Assembly: GCF_007004725.1 (NCBI RefSeq)
Contig: NZ_ML660161.1
Span: 483,122 to 547,121 of the forward strand
Length of the DNA stretch: 64,000 nucleotides
Source of the DNA: Aliikangiella coralliicola
Lineage (GTDB): Bacteria; Pseudomonadota; Gammaproteobacteria; Enterobacterales; Kangiellaceae
Direction of reading: 5' to 3'
Below, in pieces: positions 36,563 through 45,486 of this stretch. Positions within the stretch are counted from its first letter, which is position 1; each line of letters starts with the position of its first letter. The position numbers were made by a program, and so were the translations under genes. Below the pieces are notes generated by a model. That model ran no database searches. It saw only the letters and a list, made by a program, of their open reading frames with translations, and was not told where the DNA came from.

Positions 36563-37648
36563 ATGAATCCTGGGTTAACCTCCTATCGTTTTTTTGCTTT
36601 TTTCGCTGTCTTCCTCTTTCACTATGGTGTGTTTGAATTTGGATATATGGGCGTGCACGCGTTTTTTGTCTTGTCCGGCTTTTTGTTGACGCCCATATTA
36701 CTTGAAATGAAAAGTAATCTATCAACCAGGCGGTACTACATTAATTTTTATGGTAGAAGGGCGCTGAGAATATTCCCGCTATATTTTTCGTATCTAGCGC
36801 TTATTTCGATAGTGGCTTATGTTGCGATTAATATTTTTGATTATGACCTGAACGATCGACTAGGCAGAACGCTTGAACAACTTGTTTATGCGGCTACCTA
36901 TACCTATAACTTTTTCACCATATCAAGCGCCTATGAACAGACTCAAACGCTCACTCATTTCTGGTCTTTGGCGGTAGAGGAGCAATTTTATCTTATCTGG
37001 CCATTGCTGCTGATGGTTGTCCCGAAAGAGAAAGTGAAGACAGTGCTATTAGCGATCATCGCGTTAGGGCCTGTTATCAGGGGCATTGCGGCTGTGGTCG
37101 CTGTACAATGGCCCGACATATTTAATAAATATGACATGACAGCCTATACCTTTACTTTCTCTAATTTTGATGCCTTTGCTATTGGCGGGCTGTTTGCAGT
37201 TTATATTCAACAAATTGAGTGGCGCTGGATTATCGCATTGGCTGTGGTGACCTTCATGATTGGAATTGGTAGTGAGTATTTGATGGGAGAAGGTATTAAA
37301 GTGACAGCCTTAGGTTTTAAGCCCTTTATGAGCGACTCATATAAATATATCTGGGGATTTAGCCTATTTTCGATTCTGTTTGCTTGTTTACTAGTTAAAA
37401 TTAAGAATCGAGAGGTATTACCACAAATATTAGAACATAAAGTTCTAGTTTATCTCGGTTCAATTTCTTACGGACTATACGTTTACCATTTTCCGATTAT
37501 GTATTTTCTTAAACATGAGCTCCAATCTATACCTGGCATGGTCAATCTGGGGCTTATTTTCTTCATTAGTATTCTGGTCGCAAGCCTGAGCTATGAACTG
37601 TTAGAAAAACGCTTTTTAGCGAAAAAAGACATCTTATTTCATCGATAA
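36563..37648 (+). CDS. Acyltransferase-3 family membrane O-acyltransferase
   Basis: This 361-residue polytopic protein of the OafA/NodX type has about ten membrane helices. The N-terminal signature is LTSYRFFAFFAVFLFHYG with the catalytic-type His in FLFHY (residue 21), then GVHAFFVLSGFLL and FYGRRALRIFPLYF. HFWSLAVEEQFYLIWP follows near residue 140. It moves acyl groups from acyl-CoA to a carbohydrate or lipid at the inner membrane. It is the last gene of the operon, so the product of the cluster is probably membrane-linked or exported, for example a surface glycan. Confidence 0.8.
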   Translation: MNPGLTSYRFFAFFAVFLFHYGVFEFGYMGVHAFFVLSGFLLTPILLEMKSNLSTRRYYINFYGRRALRIFPLYFSYLALISIVAYVAINIFDYDLNDRLGRTLEQLVYAATYTYNFFTISSAYEQTQTLTHFWSLAVEEQFYLIWPLLLMVVPKEKVKTVLLAIIALGPVIRGIAAVVAVQWPDIFNKYDMTAYTFTFSNFDAFAIGGLFAVYIQQIEWRWIIALAVVTFMIGIGSEYLMGEGIKVTALGFKPFMSDSYKYIWGFSLFSILFACLLVKIKNREVLPQILEHKVLVYLGSISYGLYVYHFPIMYFLKHELQSIPGMVNLGLIFFISILVASLSYELLEKRFLAKKDILFHR

Positions 37649-37766
37649 TAGAGAGAAATGTGCTAAATATTGTAGATATGATCAATATCTCTATATTGTA
37701 ATAAAGGCAGATTTTTATAGAGATAGCATTGATGAAAAATGACAGGTGTTAGGAAATTGCGCTCCA

Positions 37767-37784
37767 ATGTCATAATATTGTCAT
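37767..37784 (+). promoter_or_regulatory. Pho box
   Basis: Two TGTCAT repeats at 37768-37773 and 37779-37784, spaced 11 bp, match the PhoB-binding Pho box (repeat of CTGTCAT). It is 113 bp before phoB, which fits autoregulation by PhoB. Confidence 0.75.
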
Positions 37785-37896
37785 TATTTGTTAACAAAAT
37801 ACGTGAATCCGCCTAATGAGTAGTCTTTTGATGTTAACGAGGGCTAATCATTAGATTTCGATAAGATGAACGAATCTTGTGAGTTGAGAGTATTTT

Positions 37897-38592
37897 ATGG
37901 CAAAGAAAATCTTATTAGTTGAAGATGAGCAGCCAATTCGTGAAATGTTGCGTTACGCACTTGAACGAGAGGACTATATGGTTGAGGAAGCTGATTGTGC
38001 AGAAAAGGCGCGAGAAATGTTGGCTCGCAAACGCCCTGATTTGATTGTTGTTGACTGGATGATGCCTGGAGAGAGTGGTGTAGAGTTTATTCGCCGTTTG
38101 CGTAAGGATGAAATTCTCGCTGATTTACCCGTTATTATGTTGACAGCGAGAGTCGAAGAAAAAGACAAAGTAAAAGGGCTTGATTGTGGTGCAGATGATT
38201 ATTTAACCAAGCCTGTTGGTATCAAAGAGTTTATTGCTAGAATCAAAGCGTTACTACGCCGAACATCTCAAGCAGATGAGGAAGATAAGTTAAATGCTGA
38301 TGGCATGGAGCTGAATTTAGCGACAAACCAACTTACCATTGAAGGTGAAAATGTCCATATCGGCCAAACTGAATTTAATTTATTACAGTTTTTCATAGAA
38401 CACAAAAATCGAGTATATTCGCGAACTCAGTTGTTGGATTTTGTCTGGGGTCAGGCAGTTTACATCGAAGAGCGCACTGTTGATGTACACATCTTAAGGC
38501 TGAGAAAAATCCTCAAGCCTCATCATAAAGACAAGTTAATAAAAACTGTACGTGGTATGGGGTACATGTTCACCCATAACAAGGCTGCTTAG
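37897..38592 (+). CDS. phoB: Phosphate regulon response regulator PhoB
   Basis: This 231-residue OmpR/PhoB-family regulator has a receiver domain (about 3-120) with acidic cluster EDEQ near residue 8-11 and phosphoacceptor Asp in VVDWMMPGESG (near residue 54). The winged-helix output domain (about 130-228) has RTVDVHILRLRKIL. It binds Pho boxes in response to phosphate limitation. It is followed after 13 bp by phoR and preceded by a Pho box. The N-terminal LLVEDEQPIREML matches PhoB closely. Confidence 0.92.
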   Translation: MAKKILLVEDEQPIREMLRYALEREDYMVEEADCAEKAREMLARKRPDLIVVDWMMPGESGVEFIRRLRKDEILADLPVIMLTARVEEKDKVKGLDCGADDYLTKPVGIKEFIARIKALLRRTSQADEEDKLNADGMELNLATNQLTIEGENVHIGQTEFNLLQFFIEHKNRVYSRTQLLDFVWGQAVYIEERTVDVHILRLRKILKPHHKDKLIKTVRGMGYMFTHNKAA

Positions 38593-38605
38593 TTAAGAGA
38601 ATTAT

Positions 38606-39916
38606 TTGATGAATAATGCATGGACTGTCGAGTTCTCGCGCATATTAGCGGCGCTCGTTACAGCAATATTACTCGGGATTTCTACCGGGTATTGGTTAGT
38701 TGCGCTGGTATTGCCAACGGGAATTTATATTGTCTGGACGCTAGTGCAAATAAGGACTTTTGAGCGTTGGATTCGATGTGGAGCAAAAACTAACGCTGCT
38801 CCTGATTCTAGCGGTATTTGGCAGCTTATTGTTCAACATATTCATCGAACTCAAAAAAGAGATAAAGAACGTAAGCGTCGCTTGAGTGAAATGGCACGAC
38901 GTTTTGCCGCGACGATTTCTGCTTTGCCGGAAGCGACTATTGTTCTTAACTCCCATCTTGAAATTGAGTGGGTTAATGATACAGCAAGAAGTCTACTGGG
39001 TATCGATAGAAAAAAAGACTTGGGTCAACGGTTAGATAACTTAATCCGGATACCTCAGTTAGTATTTCTTCTAGAGGGCAAACTATCTCCTCAGCAAATG
39101 GAAATTGAGTCTCCGGTCGATCAATTAAAAACACTGGTATTAACCTGTGTTGATTTTGGTGACCAACAGAAGCTTTTGACTGCGAGAGACATAAGCCAGA
39201 GAGTTGCTGTACAAAAGCTTCGTAAGGCTTTTATTGCCAATGCGTCTCATGAATTGCGGACACCTTTGACCGTAATTGCCGGTTATCTTGAATTGGCTGA
39301 ATCAGACAATCAAATACCGCAACAACTTCGAGAGCAGCTTGGTAACGCCTCTCAGCAGGCCAATCGGATGCAAAAAATACTCGATGATTTGCTGACCCTT
39401 TCTAAATTGGAAGAAAAAGGCCATATCAGGGAGTCCGGAGAAGTTTTAGATGTACCTGATATGTTAAATCGATTGGTTATTGATTTTGAAAAGACTCGAG
39501 CGAAGGGAACCCATAAGATTGAGATTAATATCGACAGAGCTTTAAAAATTAAAGTTGTTGAAAGTGAATTTTATAGCCTGTGCCAAAACCTGTTGAGTAA
39601 CGCGGTTAAGTATTCTCCTCAAGGCTCAACAATAAAAGTATGTTGGCAGTTAGACCCCGCCGGCAGTGCTTGCCTTTCTGTTGCTGACAATGGCGAAGGG
39701 ATCGCGCCGGAGCATCTTTCCAGACTCACAGAAAGATTCTATAGAGCGAACGTTAATCGCTCTCGACAAATCGGTGGAACGGGACTTGGCTTATCGATTG
39801 TTAAGCATATTATTGAAAATCACGGTGGTCACCTGGACATTCAGAGTGAGCTAAGTGTTGGTTCAGTATTTATTGCCTGCTTCCCCAAATATCGTATTCA
39901 TCAAGTTGCAGCGTAA
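38606..39916 (+). CDS. phoR: Phosphate regulon sensor histidine kinase PhoR
   Basis: This 436-residue inner-membrane kinase has a short N-terminal membrane region (about 10-45), a PAS-like domain (about 100-190), a HisKA dimerisation domain with phosphoacceptor His in NASHELRTPLTVIAG, and an HATPase_c domain with NLLSNAVKYSP and DNGEGI and GGTGLGLSIVKHI. No HAMP is evident, as in PhoR. It phosphorylates PhoB under phosphate starvation. ATG ATG at the start leaves two possible initiation codons. Confidence 0.92.
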   Translation: MMNNAWTVEFSRILAALVTAILLGISTGYWLVALVLPTGIYIVWTLVQIRTFERWIRCGAKTNAAPDSSGIWQLIVQHIHRTQKRDKERKRRLSEMARRFAATISALPEATIVLNSHLEIEWVNDTARSLLGIDRKKDLGQRLDNLIRIPQLVFLLEGKLSPQQMEIESPVDQLKTLVLTCVDFGDQQKLLTARDISQRVAVQKLRKAFIANASHELRTPLTVIAGYLELAESDNQIPQQLREQLGNASQQANRMQKILDDLLTLSKLEEKGHIRESGEVLDVPDMLNRLVIDFEKTRAKGTHKIEINIDRALKIKVVESEFYSLCQNLLSNAVKYSPQGSTIKVCWQLDPAGSACLSVADNGEGIAPEHLSRLTERFYRANVNRSRQIGGTGLGLSIVKHIIENHGGHLDIQSELSVGSVFIACFPKYRIHQVAA

Positions 39917-39957
39917 GACTACAAATTCTTGAATATTCACAAAATAGTATAAATTGC

Positions 39958-39986
39958 TTGCAATTCATATTTGAATCGGTTATGTT
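39958..39986 (+). promoter_or_regulatory. Candidate promoter before operator
   Basis: TTGCAA and TATGTT are separated by 17 bp, with start near 39993, just ahead of the operator at 39999. Four of six bases match consensus in each box, so this is only moderately supported. Confidence 0.35.
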
Positions 39987-39998
39987 TCTCTTACCGTT

Positions 39999-40018
39999 AA
40001 ATGACAACGCTGTCATTT
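39999..40018. promoter_or_regulatory. NagR-type LacI-family operator upstream of hexosaminidase
   Basis: This is a 20-bp dyad AAATGACA-AC|GC-TGTCATTT, one mismatch near the centre. It matches the dyads before nagK and both TonB receptors. It is 365 bp before the GH20 start, with a terminator in between. Confidence 0.7.
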
Positions 40019-40058
40019 GGCGGTGTTTGTAATTGGATATAGTCGTGCTTTCGTCCCT

Positions 40059-40095
40059 GGCTGGTTGTACCTGGGTACAACCAGCCTTTTTTTTT
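40059..40095 (+). terminator. Strong Rho-independent terminator
   Basis: A 13-bp stem (40059-40071 with 40074-40086) is followed by nine T residues. It ends either the phoBR transcript or a short RNA started after 39986. It lies between the operator and the hexosaminidase gene. Confidence 0.92.
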
Positions 40096-40382
40096 CGACT
40101 TATTATTAATAGATCCAAATTAAACTCGTTATAAAAAATTAATTCTCTCAGTAAGTGAAAAGTTATTTTAGTTGGTTTTAAAACGGCTTAGATAGCGAGA
40201 ACATAACCACATAAAACAATCACGTAAATACGACTCATAACTGACTATGATATCAAAGTCGACATGATATTTAGGAAATTGCGATATTTAAGTCGCTGAA
40301 CTATCTAAGTTACTAATGAGCATAATTGGTGTGCCGAATTATCATCGTGATATTATAAAAATAATTAAAAGTAATCATTGGG

Positions 40383-43250
40383 GTGAATGTGCCTAAAGTA
40401 TCTGTAAATACAGCATTGAAATTATTCAAAAAATTATTAATAAAGCGTGATCAGCTAAAAAAAATACACACTGTCACATATTTTCGAAGTATACGAAAAG
40501 TTACATTTCTGATTGTTTTTTTTATTGCTGGATGTGGAGCTGATGAATCTAGTCAGACAGATAAAAACAATAACGCCAAGTCACCCGGTATTGAGCAAAA
40601 AAATCACGAACCAGTCAACAAATCTAAAGAGTTATTAGCACACAGTCGCTTAACACCAAAAGCAAATAACGTTGTGGCAAAAGATTCTGAGAAAGAATTA
40701 CAACTACAGCAATTTGCTAAGCATCTAAAATTAAACTACCAAGTTATCACTAATCGTCCGTCGAAGGATTGTGATAAATCGGTATTTGATGGTTTGTGTT
40801 TTCGAGCTGCTATTTCTTTACAGCTTGAACACTTGGTGACTTTAACTGATTGGCGCATCTTTTTTTCTCATATGTCTCCAATTCAGAAAGATTATAGTGA
40901 AGCTTTTAATATTGTTCATGTTAATGGAGATTTACATTACATAGAACCAACAAAAAAATTTACCACCTGGTCGATTGGAAAAGCAGAAAAAATCGAGTTC
41001 ATTGCTGGCGTTTGGCATATTTCCGAGTATGATTCGCCGCCAAATTTTTATGTTGTTGTAGATGGTCTTAAACCTGCGATTATTGATTCAACTCGTTCAG
41101 TAATTGATCCTGAGACTTTGCTGGAAACCTTGCCCCATGTTACTCCATTTACAGAACAAGATAGTCAGTTTAAAAGAACATCAAAAGACAGTTCGGTTTG
41201 GGCAACAGCATCTCAATTATTTGAGGTTAATAAATCGATAGAGCAAAAACCACTGGATGTCTCAGCTCGAATTATTCCCAAGCCTAAATCTGTTCAACTG
41301 CTTTCAAAGCAAGATACTTTAAACATTTCTCAAGGCATTCAGCTAACTCCTAATGAATTCAACATTGACAAAAATAGTGTTGCCGTTGAAAGGCTTCGTC
41401 GTTTGGGTATTCCTCTTAGTAATACAGAAGGAAAAATACTTAAGTTTGTGAAAAGCAAAAGTAAGTTTGGAAAGGAAGGTTATCAGCTAAAAACGACGCA
41501 GGCAGGAATTGAAATATCTGCGGATAATGAAATTGGCGCCTTTTATGGATTACAGTCGTTAGCGGCATTGTATAAGCCAGGAGATCTTAACTTACCATTA
41601 ATCAAAGTTGTGGATGAACCCAGGTATGCTTTTCGCGGATTACTTTTAGATGTCGCCAGAAACTTTCGAAGTAAAGAGTTTGTTATCAAACTACTTGATC
41701 AAATGTCAGCCTACAAACTCAACAAGCTACATTTCCATCTCGGCGATGATGAAGGGTGGCGAATGGAAATACCAGGGTTGCCGGAGTTGACTCAGGTTGG
41801 AGCAACGAGATGCCATGACTTATCCGAGTCAGGTTGTTTGTTGCCCCAATTGGGAAGTGGACCTGCTACTTCGAATGGTGCCAATGGGTTCTACTCCATC
41901 GATGAATACCAGGCCATTCTTAAAGCAGCGCAAGAACGTAATATTGAAGTAATCCCTTCGTTCGATATGCCAGGACATTCGCGTGCAGCGGTTGTTTCCA
42001 TGCAGGCGAGATACCGTAATTTTCAATTGCAGGGTAAGCTAGAGCTTGCTGAAGAATATTTGTTAACTGATTTAAATGATCAAAGCAAATATAGTTCAAT
42101 CCAATATTATAGCGACAATACGCTCAACATTTGTCGAAAGTCGACTTATCGTTTTGTTGAGAAAGTGATTGACGAAGTGGTAAAAATCCATAATCGAGTT
42201 GGTGTTCCGTTAACCACTTATCATATTGGCGCTGACGAAACCCCTGGCGCGTGGAAAGAATCGCCGATGTGTCATCAGTTTATGCAAGAGCATGATATAC
42301 AACCCGAAGAACTTGGCAGTCACTTCATTAAAACAATCAGCCAGTTTTTAGATTCTAGAAACATCAGAGTTGCAGGTTGGAGTGATGGAATGGCAGAGGT
42401 TAAAGCAGGCGAAATGCCATCTTCTGTGCAAGTCAATGCTTGGCGACCACTTTTCTGGGATGGCCATAAAGTTGCTCATTCGATGGCTAATCAAAACTGG
42501 GATGTGGTGGTTTCTATTCCAGATGCACTCTATTTCGATTTTGCTTATGAAGCAGATCCTAAAGAGCGGGGTTATTATTGGGGCTCTCGCAGTACCAATA
42601 CACGTCAGGTGTTCGAACTAATGCCGGATAATTTGCCCATACATGCGGAAATCTGGACTGACAGAGAAAATAACCCTATGGTTTTGGATGACCGATTCGG
42701 TGCGAAGCAAAATCCACAGTCCGATTATAAACCCTTACTACAAGATAAAGCTTATCTCGGTATTCAGGGTCACTTATGGAGTGAAATGGTTCGCTCTGAT
42801 GACATTGCAGAGTATTTATTATTTCCCAGACTATTGGCTTTAGCGGAAAGAGCTTGGCATAAAGCAGAATGGGAGCCAGTGTACAATTATCAAGGCGCTG
42901 TTTACTCGCAACAAAGTCAATATTTTACTGAACAGCATCGCTATAAGCGCAAACATGACTGGCGTATGTTTGCGAACACGATTGCGCAAAAAGAAATGGC
43001 AAAATTAGAAAGTCTCGGTTGGTTGTTCCGAATTCCAACGGTTGGTGCCGAATATGACGGTAAACTATTGAAACTTAACAGCGCATTTCCTGGTTTATCC
43101 CTACAATTTAGCGTGGATAATAATGCCTGGCGAGAATACGATATTCATAGTAAGGGGGTCCCTTTATCCAATGCACGTGAGATTAAAGTGCGAGCTAAAA
43201 GCCCTAACGGTAAACGATATGGTAGAACCTTGACTATGAAGGTGGAATAA
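40383..43250 (+). CDS. Beta-N-acetylhexosaminidase (GH20, chitobiase type), lipoprotein
   Basis: This 955-residue protein cuts terminal GlcNAc from chitooligosaccharides. A hydrophobic signal region ends in lipobox FIAGC near residue 53. Domains in order: an N-terminal chitobiase carbohydrate-binding region (about 105-270), a GH20b alpha/beta domain (about 280-410), a GH20 TIM barrel (about 415-800) with catalytic pair Asp618-Glu619 in HIGADETPG, and a C-terminal Ig-like domain (to 955). The start is GTG; the roughly 40-residue stretch before the hydrophobic core is unusually long. It precedes the nag operon and fits the supply of GlcNAc from outer-membrane or periplasmic chitobiose. Confidence 0.9.
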   Translation: MNVPKVSVNTALKLFKKLLIKRDQLKKIHTVTYFRSIRKVTFLIVFFIAGCGADESSQTDKNNNAKSPGIEQKNHEPVNKSKELLAHSRLTPKANNVVAKDSEKELQLQQFAKHLKLNYQVITNRPSKDCDKSVFDGLCFRAAISLQLEHLVTLTDWRIFFSHMSPIQKDYSEAFNIVHVNGDLHYIEPTKKFTTWSIGKAEKIEFIAGVWHISEYDSPPNFYVVVDGLKPAIIDSTRSVIDPETLLETLPHVTPFTEQDSQFKRTSKDSSVWATASQLFEVNKSIEQKPLDVSARIIPKPKSVQLLSKQDTLNISQGIQLTPNEFNIDKNSVAVERLRRLGIPLSNTEGKILKFVKSKSKFGKEGYQLKTTQAGIEISADNEIGAFYGLQSLAALYKPGDLNLPLIKVVDEPRYAFRGLLLDVARNFRSKEFVIKLLDQMSAYKLNKLHFHLGDDEGWRMEIPGLPELTQVGATRCHDLSESGCLLPQLGSGPATSNGANGFYSIDEYQAILKAAQERNIEVIPSFDMPGHSRAAVVSMQARYRNFQLQGKLELAEEYLLTDLNDQSKYSSIQYYSDNTLNICRKSTYRFVEKVIDEVVKIHNRVGVPLTTYHIGADETPGAWKESPMCHQFMQEHDIQPEELGSHFIKTISQFLDSRNIRVAGWSDGMAEVKAGEMPSSVQVNAWRPLFWDGHKVAHSMANQNWDVVVSIPDALYFDFAYEADPKERGYYWGSRSTNTRQVFELMPDNLPIHAEIWTDRENNPMVLDDRFGAKQNPQSDYKPLLQDKAYLGIQGHLWSEMVRSDDIAEYLLFPRLLALAERAWHKAEWEPVYNYQGAVYSQQSQYFTEQHRYKRKHDWRMFANTIAQKEMAKLESLGWLFRIPTVGAEYDGKLLKLNSAFPGLSLQFSVDNNAWREYDIHSKGVPLSNAREIKVRAKSPNGKRYGRTLTMKVE

Positions 43251-43296
43251 GAAAAATAAACGCATGGTTTTATATGCCAAAATAATTGCTAAAAAA

Positions 43297-43318
43297 ATAA
43301 TGACAGCGCTGTCATTAT
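43297..43318. promoter_or_regulatory. NagR-type LacI-family operator upstream of nagK
   Basis: This is a perfect 22-bp palindrome with core TGACAGC|GCTGTCA, centred at 43307/43308. It lies about 170 bp before the nagK start and is the best copy of the four in the window. Confidence 0.85.
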
Positions 43319-43479
43319 GAGGTAGTCTAAACGGAGTAAGTAACCAGTCAGGTCACTCAAACTCCGAATATTGCAGGGTTAGAGATTTATAAATTAGATA
43401 TTTAGAAAAAAACTATCTAAATTCAAAGTAACTAAATCGGTTGAATTTAGTTATCAATATTCAGATTTGAGGATATTTC

Positions 43480-44391
43480 GTGACGTCTCTCGGAGAAATG
43501 GAAAACATGCTGTATTTAGGTATTGATGGCGGCGGTAGCAAGTGTCGCGCAGTAATCGCATCGCTTGAAGGTGAGATTGTAGGGCGCGGTGTTGGCGGAC
43601 CTGCGAATCCGCTACATGGGTTTCAGAAAACTCTGGATTCCATTTTAGACGCATCTCTAAAAGCTTTAGAAGATGCTTCTTTAACCTCCGCTATCTACTC
43701 TAAGCTGATTGCTGGGGTTGGTCTTGCTGGAGTCAATTTGCCCGGGTTGTATAAGCAAATGACAGAATGGCAGCATCCGTTCGCCAAAATGTATCTAACC
43801 ACAGATCTCGATATCGCCAATATCGGCGCTCATGACGGTTCAGAAGGTGCGGTGATCATTGTCGGTACGGGGTCGTGTGGTTTTGTTAATTCAAGTGGGC
43901 ATAAATCGATATTTGGTGGTCACGGCTTTCCAATCGGCGATAAAGCGAGTGGTGCATGGATGGGGTTGGAGGCAATTAAACACACTTTATTGGCATTAGA
44001 TGGTTTTAGTGAGCAATCATCTTTAGCGACGAAAGTAAGCGAATATTTCGCAGTGGATAATGCGCTAGCACTGTCTGAAAAAATGGCCGGTCGTTCGTCT
44101 CGCCAGTACGCAAAATTAGCCAAGATTGTATTTGATTGCGCTGATGAAAACGATCCAAGTGCACTAGCAATCGTTAATCAAGGAATTGACTATATTACCA
44201 AAATGGCTAATCGTTTATTAAGAGATAACCCACAACGACTTTGTATGATTGGTGGATTAACTGATTTCATTCTTCCAAGACTGTCTCCTGAGCTAGCAGC
44301 ACATTTTGTTAAGCCAATCGAGCAGCCTGAAATTGGCGCTTTGCATTACGCTGAGCAGTGTTGGAAGTCAGTACATAAACAAAGCGCTTGA
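43480..44391 (+). CDS. nagK: N-acetylglucosamine kinase
   Basis: This 303-residue protein of the BadF/BadG/BcrA ATPase family phosphorylates GlcNAc to GlcNAc-6-phosphate. Motifs: GIDGGGSKCRAVIA (phosphate 1), TDLDIANIGAH, and GTGSCGF (phosphate 2). GTG at 43480 follows GAGG with good spacing; ATGs at 43498 and 43507 are alternatives. First gene of the nagK-nagB-nagA-symporter run, under the palindrome at 43297-43318. Its use implies that GlcNAc enters unphosphorylated, fitting the symporter downstream. Confidence 0.88.
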   Translation: MTSLGEMENMLYLGIDGGGSKCRAVIASLEGEIVGRGVGGPANPLHGFQKTLDSILDASLKALEDASLTSAIYSKLIAGVGLAGVNLPGLYKQMTEWQHPFAKMYLTTDLDIANIGAHDGSEGAVIIVGTGSCGFVNSSGHKSIFGGHGFPIGDKASGAWMGLEAIKHTLLALDGFSEQSSLATKVSEYFAVDNALALSEKMAGRSSRQYAKLAKIVFDCADENDPSALAIVNQGIDYITKMANRLLRDNPQRLCMIGGLTDFILPRLSPELAAHFVKPIEQPEIGALHYAEQCWKSVHKQSA

Positions 44392-44457
44392 GCACGATTT
44401 TTAAATTAGCAATATGTTCAAAGTAGCAAGATGAGTTTTAATATCCAGGATTTAGTC

Positions 44458-45486
44458 ATGCAATCACAAGAAATAAACCTTAGTTCTCCTCAGCAGAGTT
44501 TAATGGCTAAAGAAGCTCGTGAAGCGAGTTCAAGAATTGCCGAGCAACTAGAAAAAAACAGAACATTAATAGAAAAACTAGCAGAGCAAATTAGTGTACA
44601 AAATCCCCATTCCGTGATGATTGTCGGGCGAGGCTCTTCGGATCACGCTGGCGTGTTTGCGAAGTATCTAATTGAAATTGAGGCTGGTATTCCAACCTAC
44701 GCAGCAGCGCCTTCGGTAACAACCATTTATAATCGTTCGCTTAATTTACAAGGCACTTTGGCGATTGTTATTTCACAGTCTGGTCGTAGTCCAGATATTC
44801 TAGAACAAGCCAGACAAACAAAAGCTTCTGGTGCTTATTGTATCGCGCTACTTAATGACGAAACTGCGCCCCTGGCCGATATCGTTGATTTTGTAATTCC
44901 GCTTTCGGTTGGTAAGGAAAAATCTGTTGCCGCAACTAAAAGTTACCTGGCAACTTTATCAGCAATATTGCAGTTGGTCGCATATTGGCAAAAAAATGAT
45001 GAGTTGATTTCTGCAGTCAATGGAATTCCAGACGCATTACAAAAAGCGGTAGAAGGTGAGGCTCAGTTGACGTTTGAGTATCTTGATCAAGTTAAGAACC
45101 TGGTGGTACTTGGACGGGGGCTAGGTTATGCCGTGAGTAAAGAAATTGCGTTAAAGCTTAAAGAAGTTTGTGCTATTCACGCTGAGGCTTTCAGTAGTGC
45201 TGAATTTCTACATGGGCCGGTAACATTGGTAGAAGATTCGTTAAAAGTGATTGATGTTAAAGTAGAAGACGAATCAAGCGCGGTGCACGATGAACAGATT
45301 GCTGAGATTAAAAATCGAGGTGGAAATTTAGCTCACCTTCATCAGGTGACGCAAGGTTTACATCCTCGAATTGCACCATTGGCCGTATTACAACGATTTT
45401 ATCTCGATATTGAAAAAATAGCGGTTGAGCGAGGATTAAACCCTGATCAACCCGGTGGTTTAAAGAAAATAACTGAGACACTTTAA
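44458..45486 (+). CDS. nagB-II: Glucosamine-6-phosphate deaminase, NagB-II (SIS family)
   Basis: This 342-residue protein has two SIS domains, related to the isomerase half of GlmS but with no glutaminase. Motifs: VGRGSSDHAGVFAKYL, ISQSGRSPD, GKEKSVAATKSYLA, and HAEAFSSAEFLHGP. Shewanella-type NagB-II turns glucosamine-6-phosphate to fructose-6-phosphate and ammonia. The start at 44458 follows AGGA by 7 bases; 44431 lacks a site. The stop overlaps nagA's ATG by one base (TAATG). Substitutes for classical NagB, which is absent from the window. Confidence 0.87.
   Translation: MQSQEINLSSPQQSLMAKEAREASSRIAEQLEKNRTLIEKLAEQISVQNPHSVMIVGRGSSDHAGVFAKYLIEIEAGIPTYAAAPSVTTIYNRSLNLQGTLAIVISQSGRSPDILEQARQTKASGAYCIALLNDETAPLADIVDFVIPLSVGKEKSVAATKSYLATLSAILQLVAYWQKNDELISAVNGIPDALQKAVEGEAQLTFEYLDQVKNLVVLGRGLGYAVSKEIALKLKEVCAIHAEAFSSAEFLHGPVTLVEDSLKVIDVKVEDESSAVHDEQIAEIKNRGGNLAHLHQVTQGLHPRIAPLAVLQRFYLDIEKIAVERGLNPDQPGGLKKITETL

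Larger units (their letters stand above)
39917..40382. other. Intergenic region with operator, promoter-like elements and terminator
   Basis: This region holds a promoter-like pair, a NagR-type operator and then a strong terminator, all on the plus strand. A further 287 bp leads to the hexosaminidase GTG. No coding sequence of note was seen. Confidence 0.5.

Noticed and set aside
20274-37648. A full exosortase/PEP-CTERM exopolysaccharide locus
   Set aside because: No exosortase, PEP-CTERM motif, Wzx/Wzy or polysaccharide export gene was found in the window.
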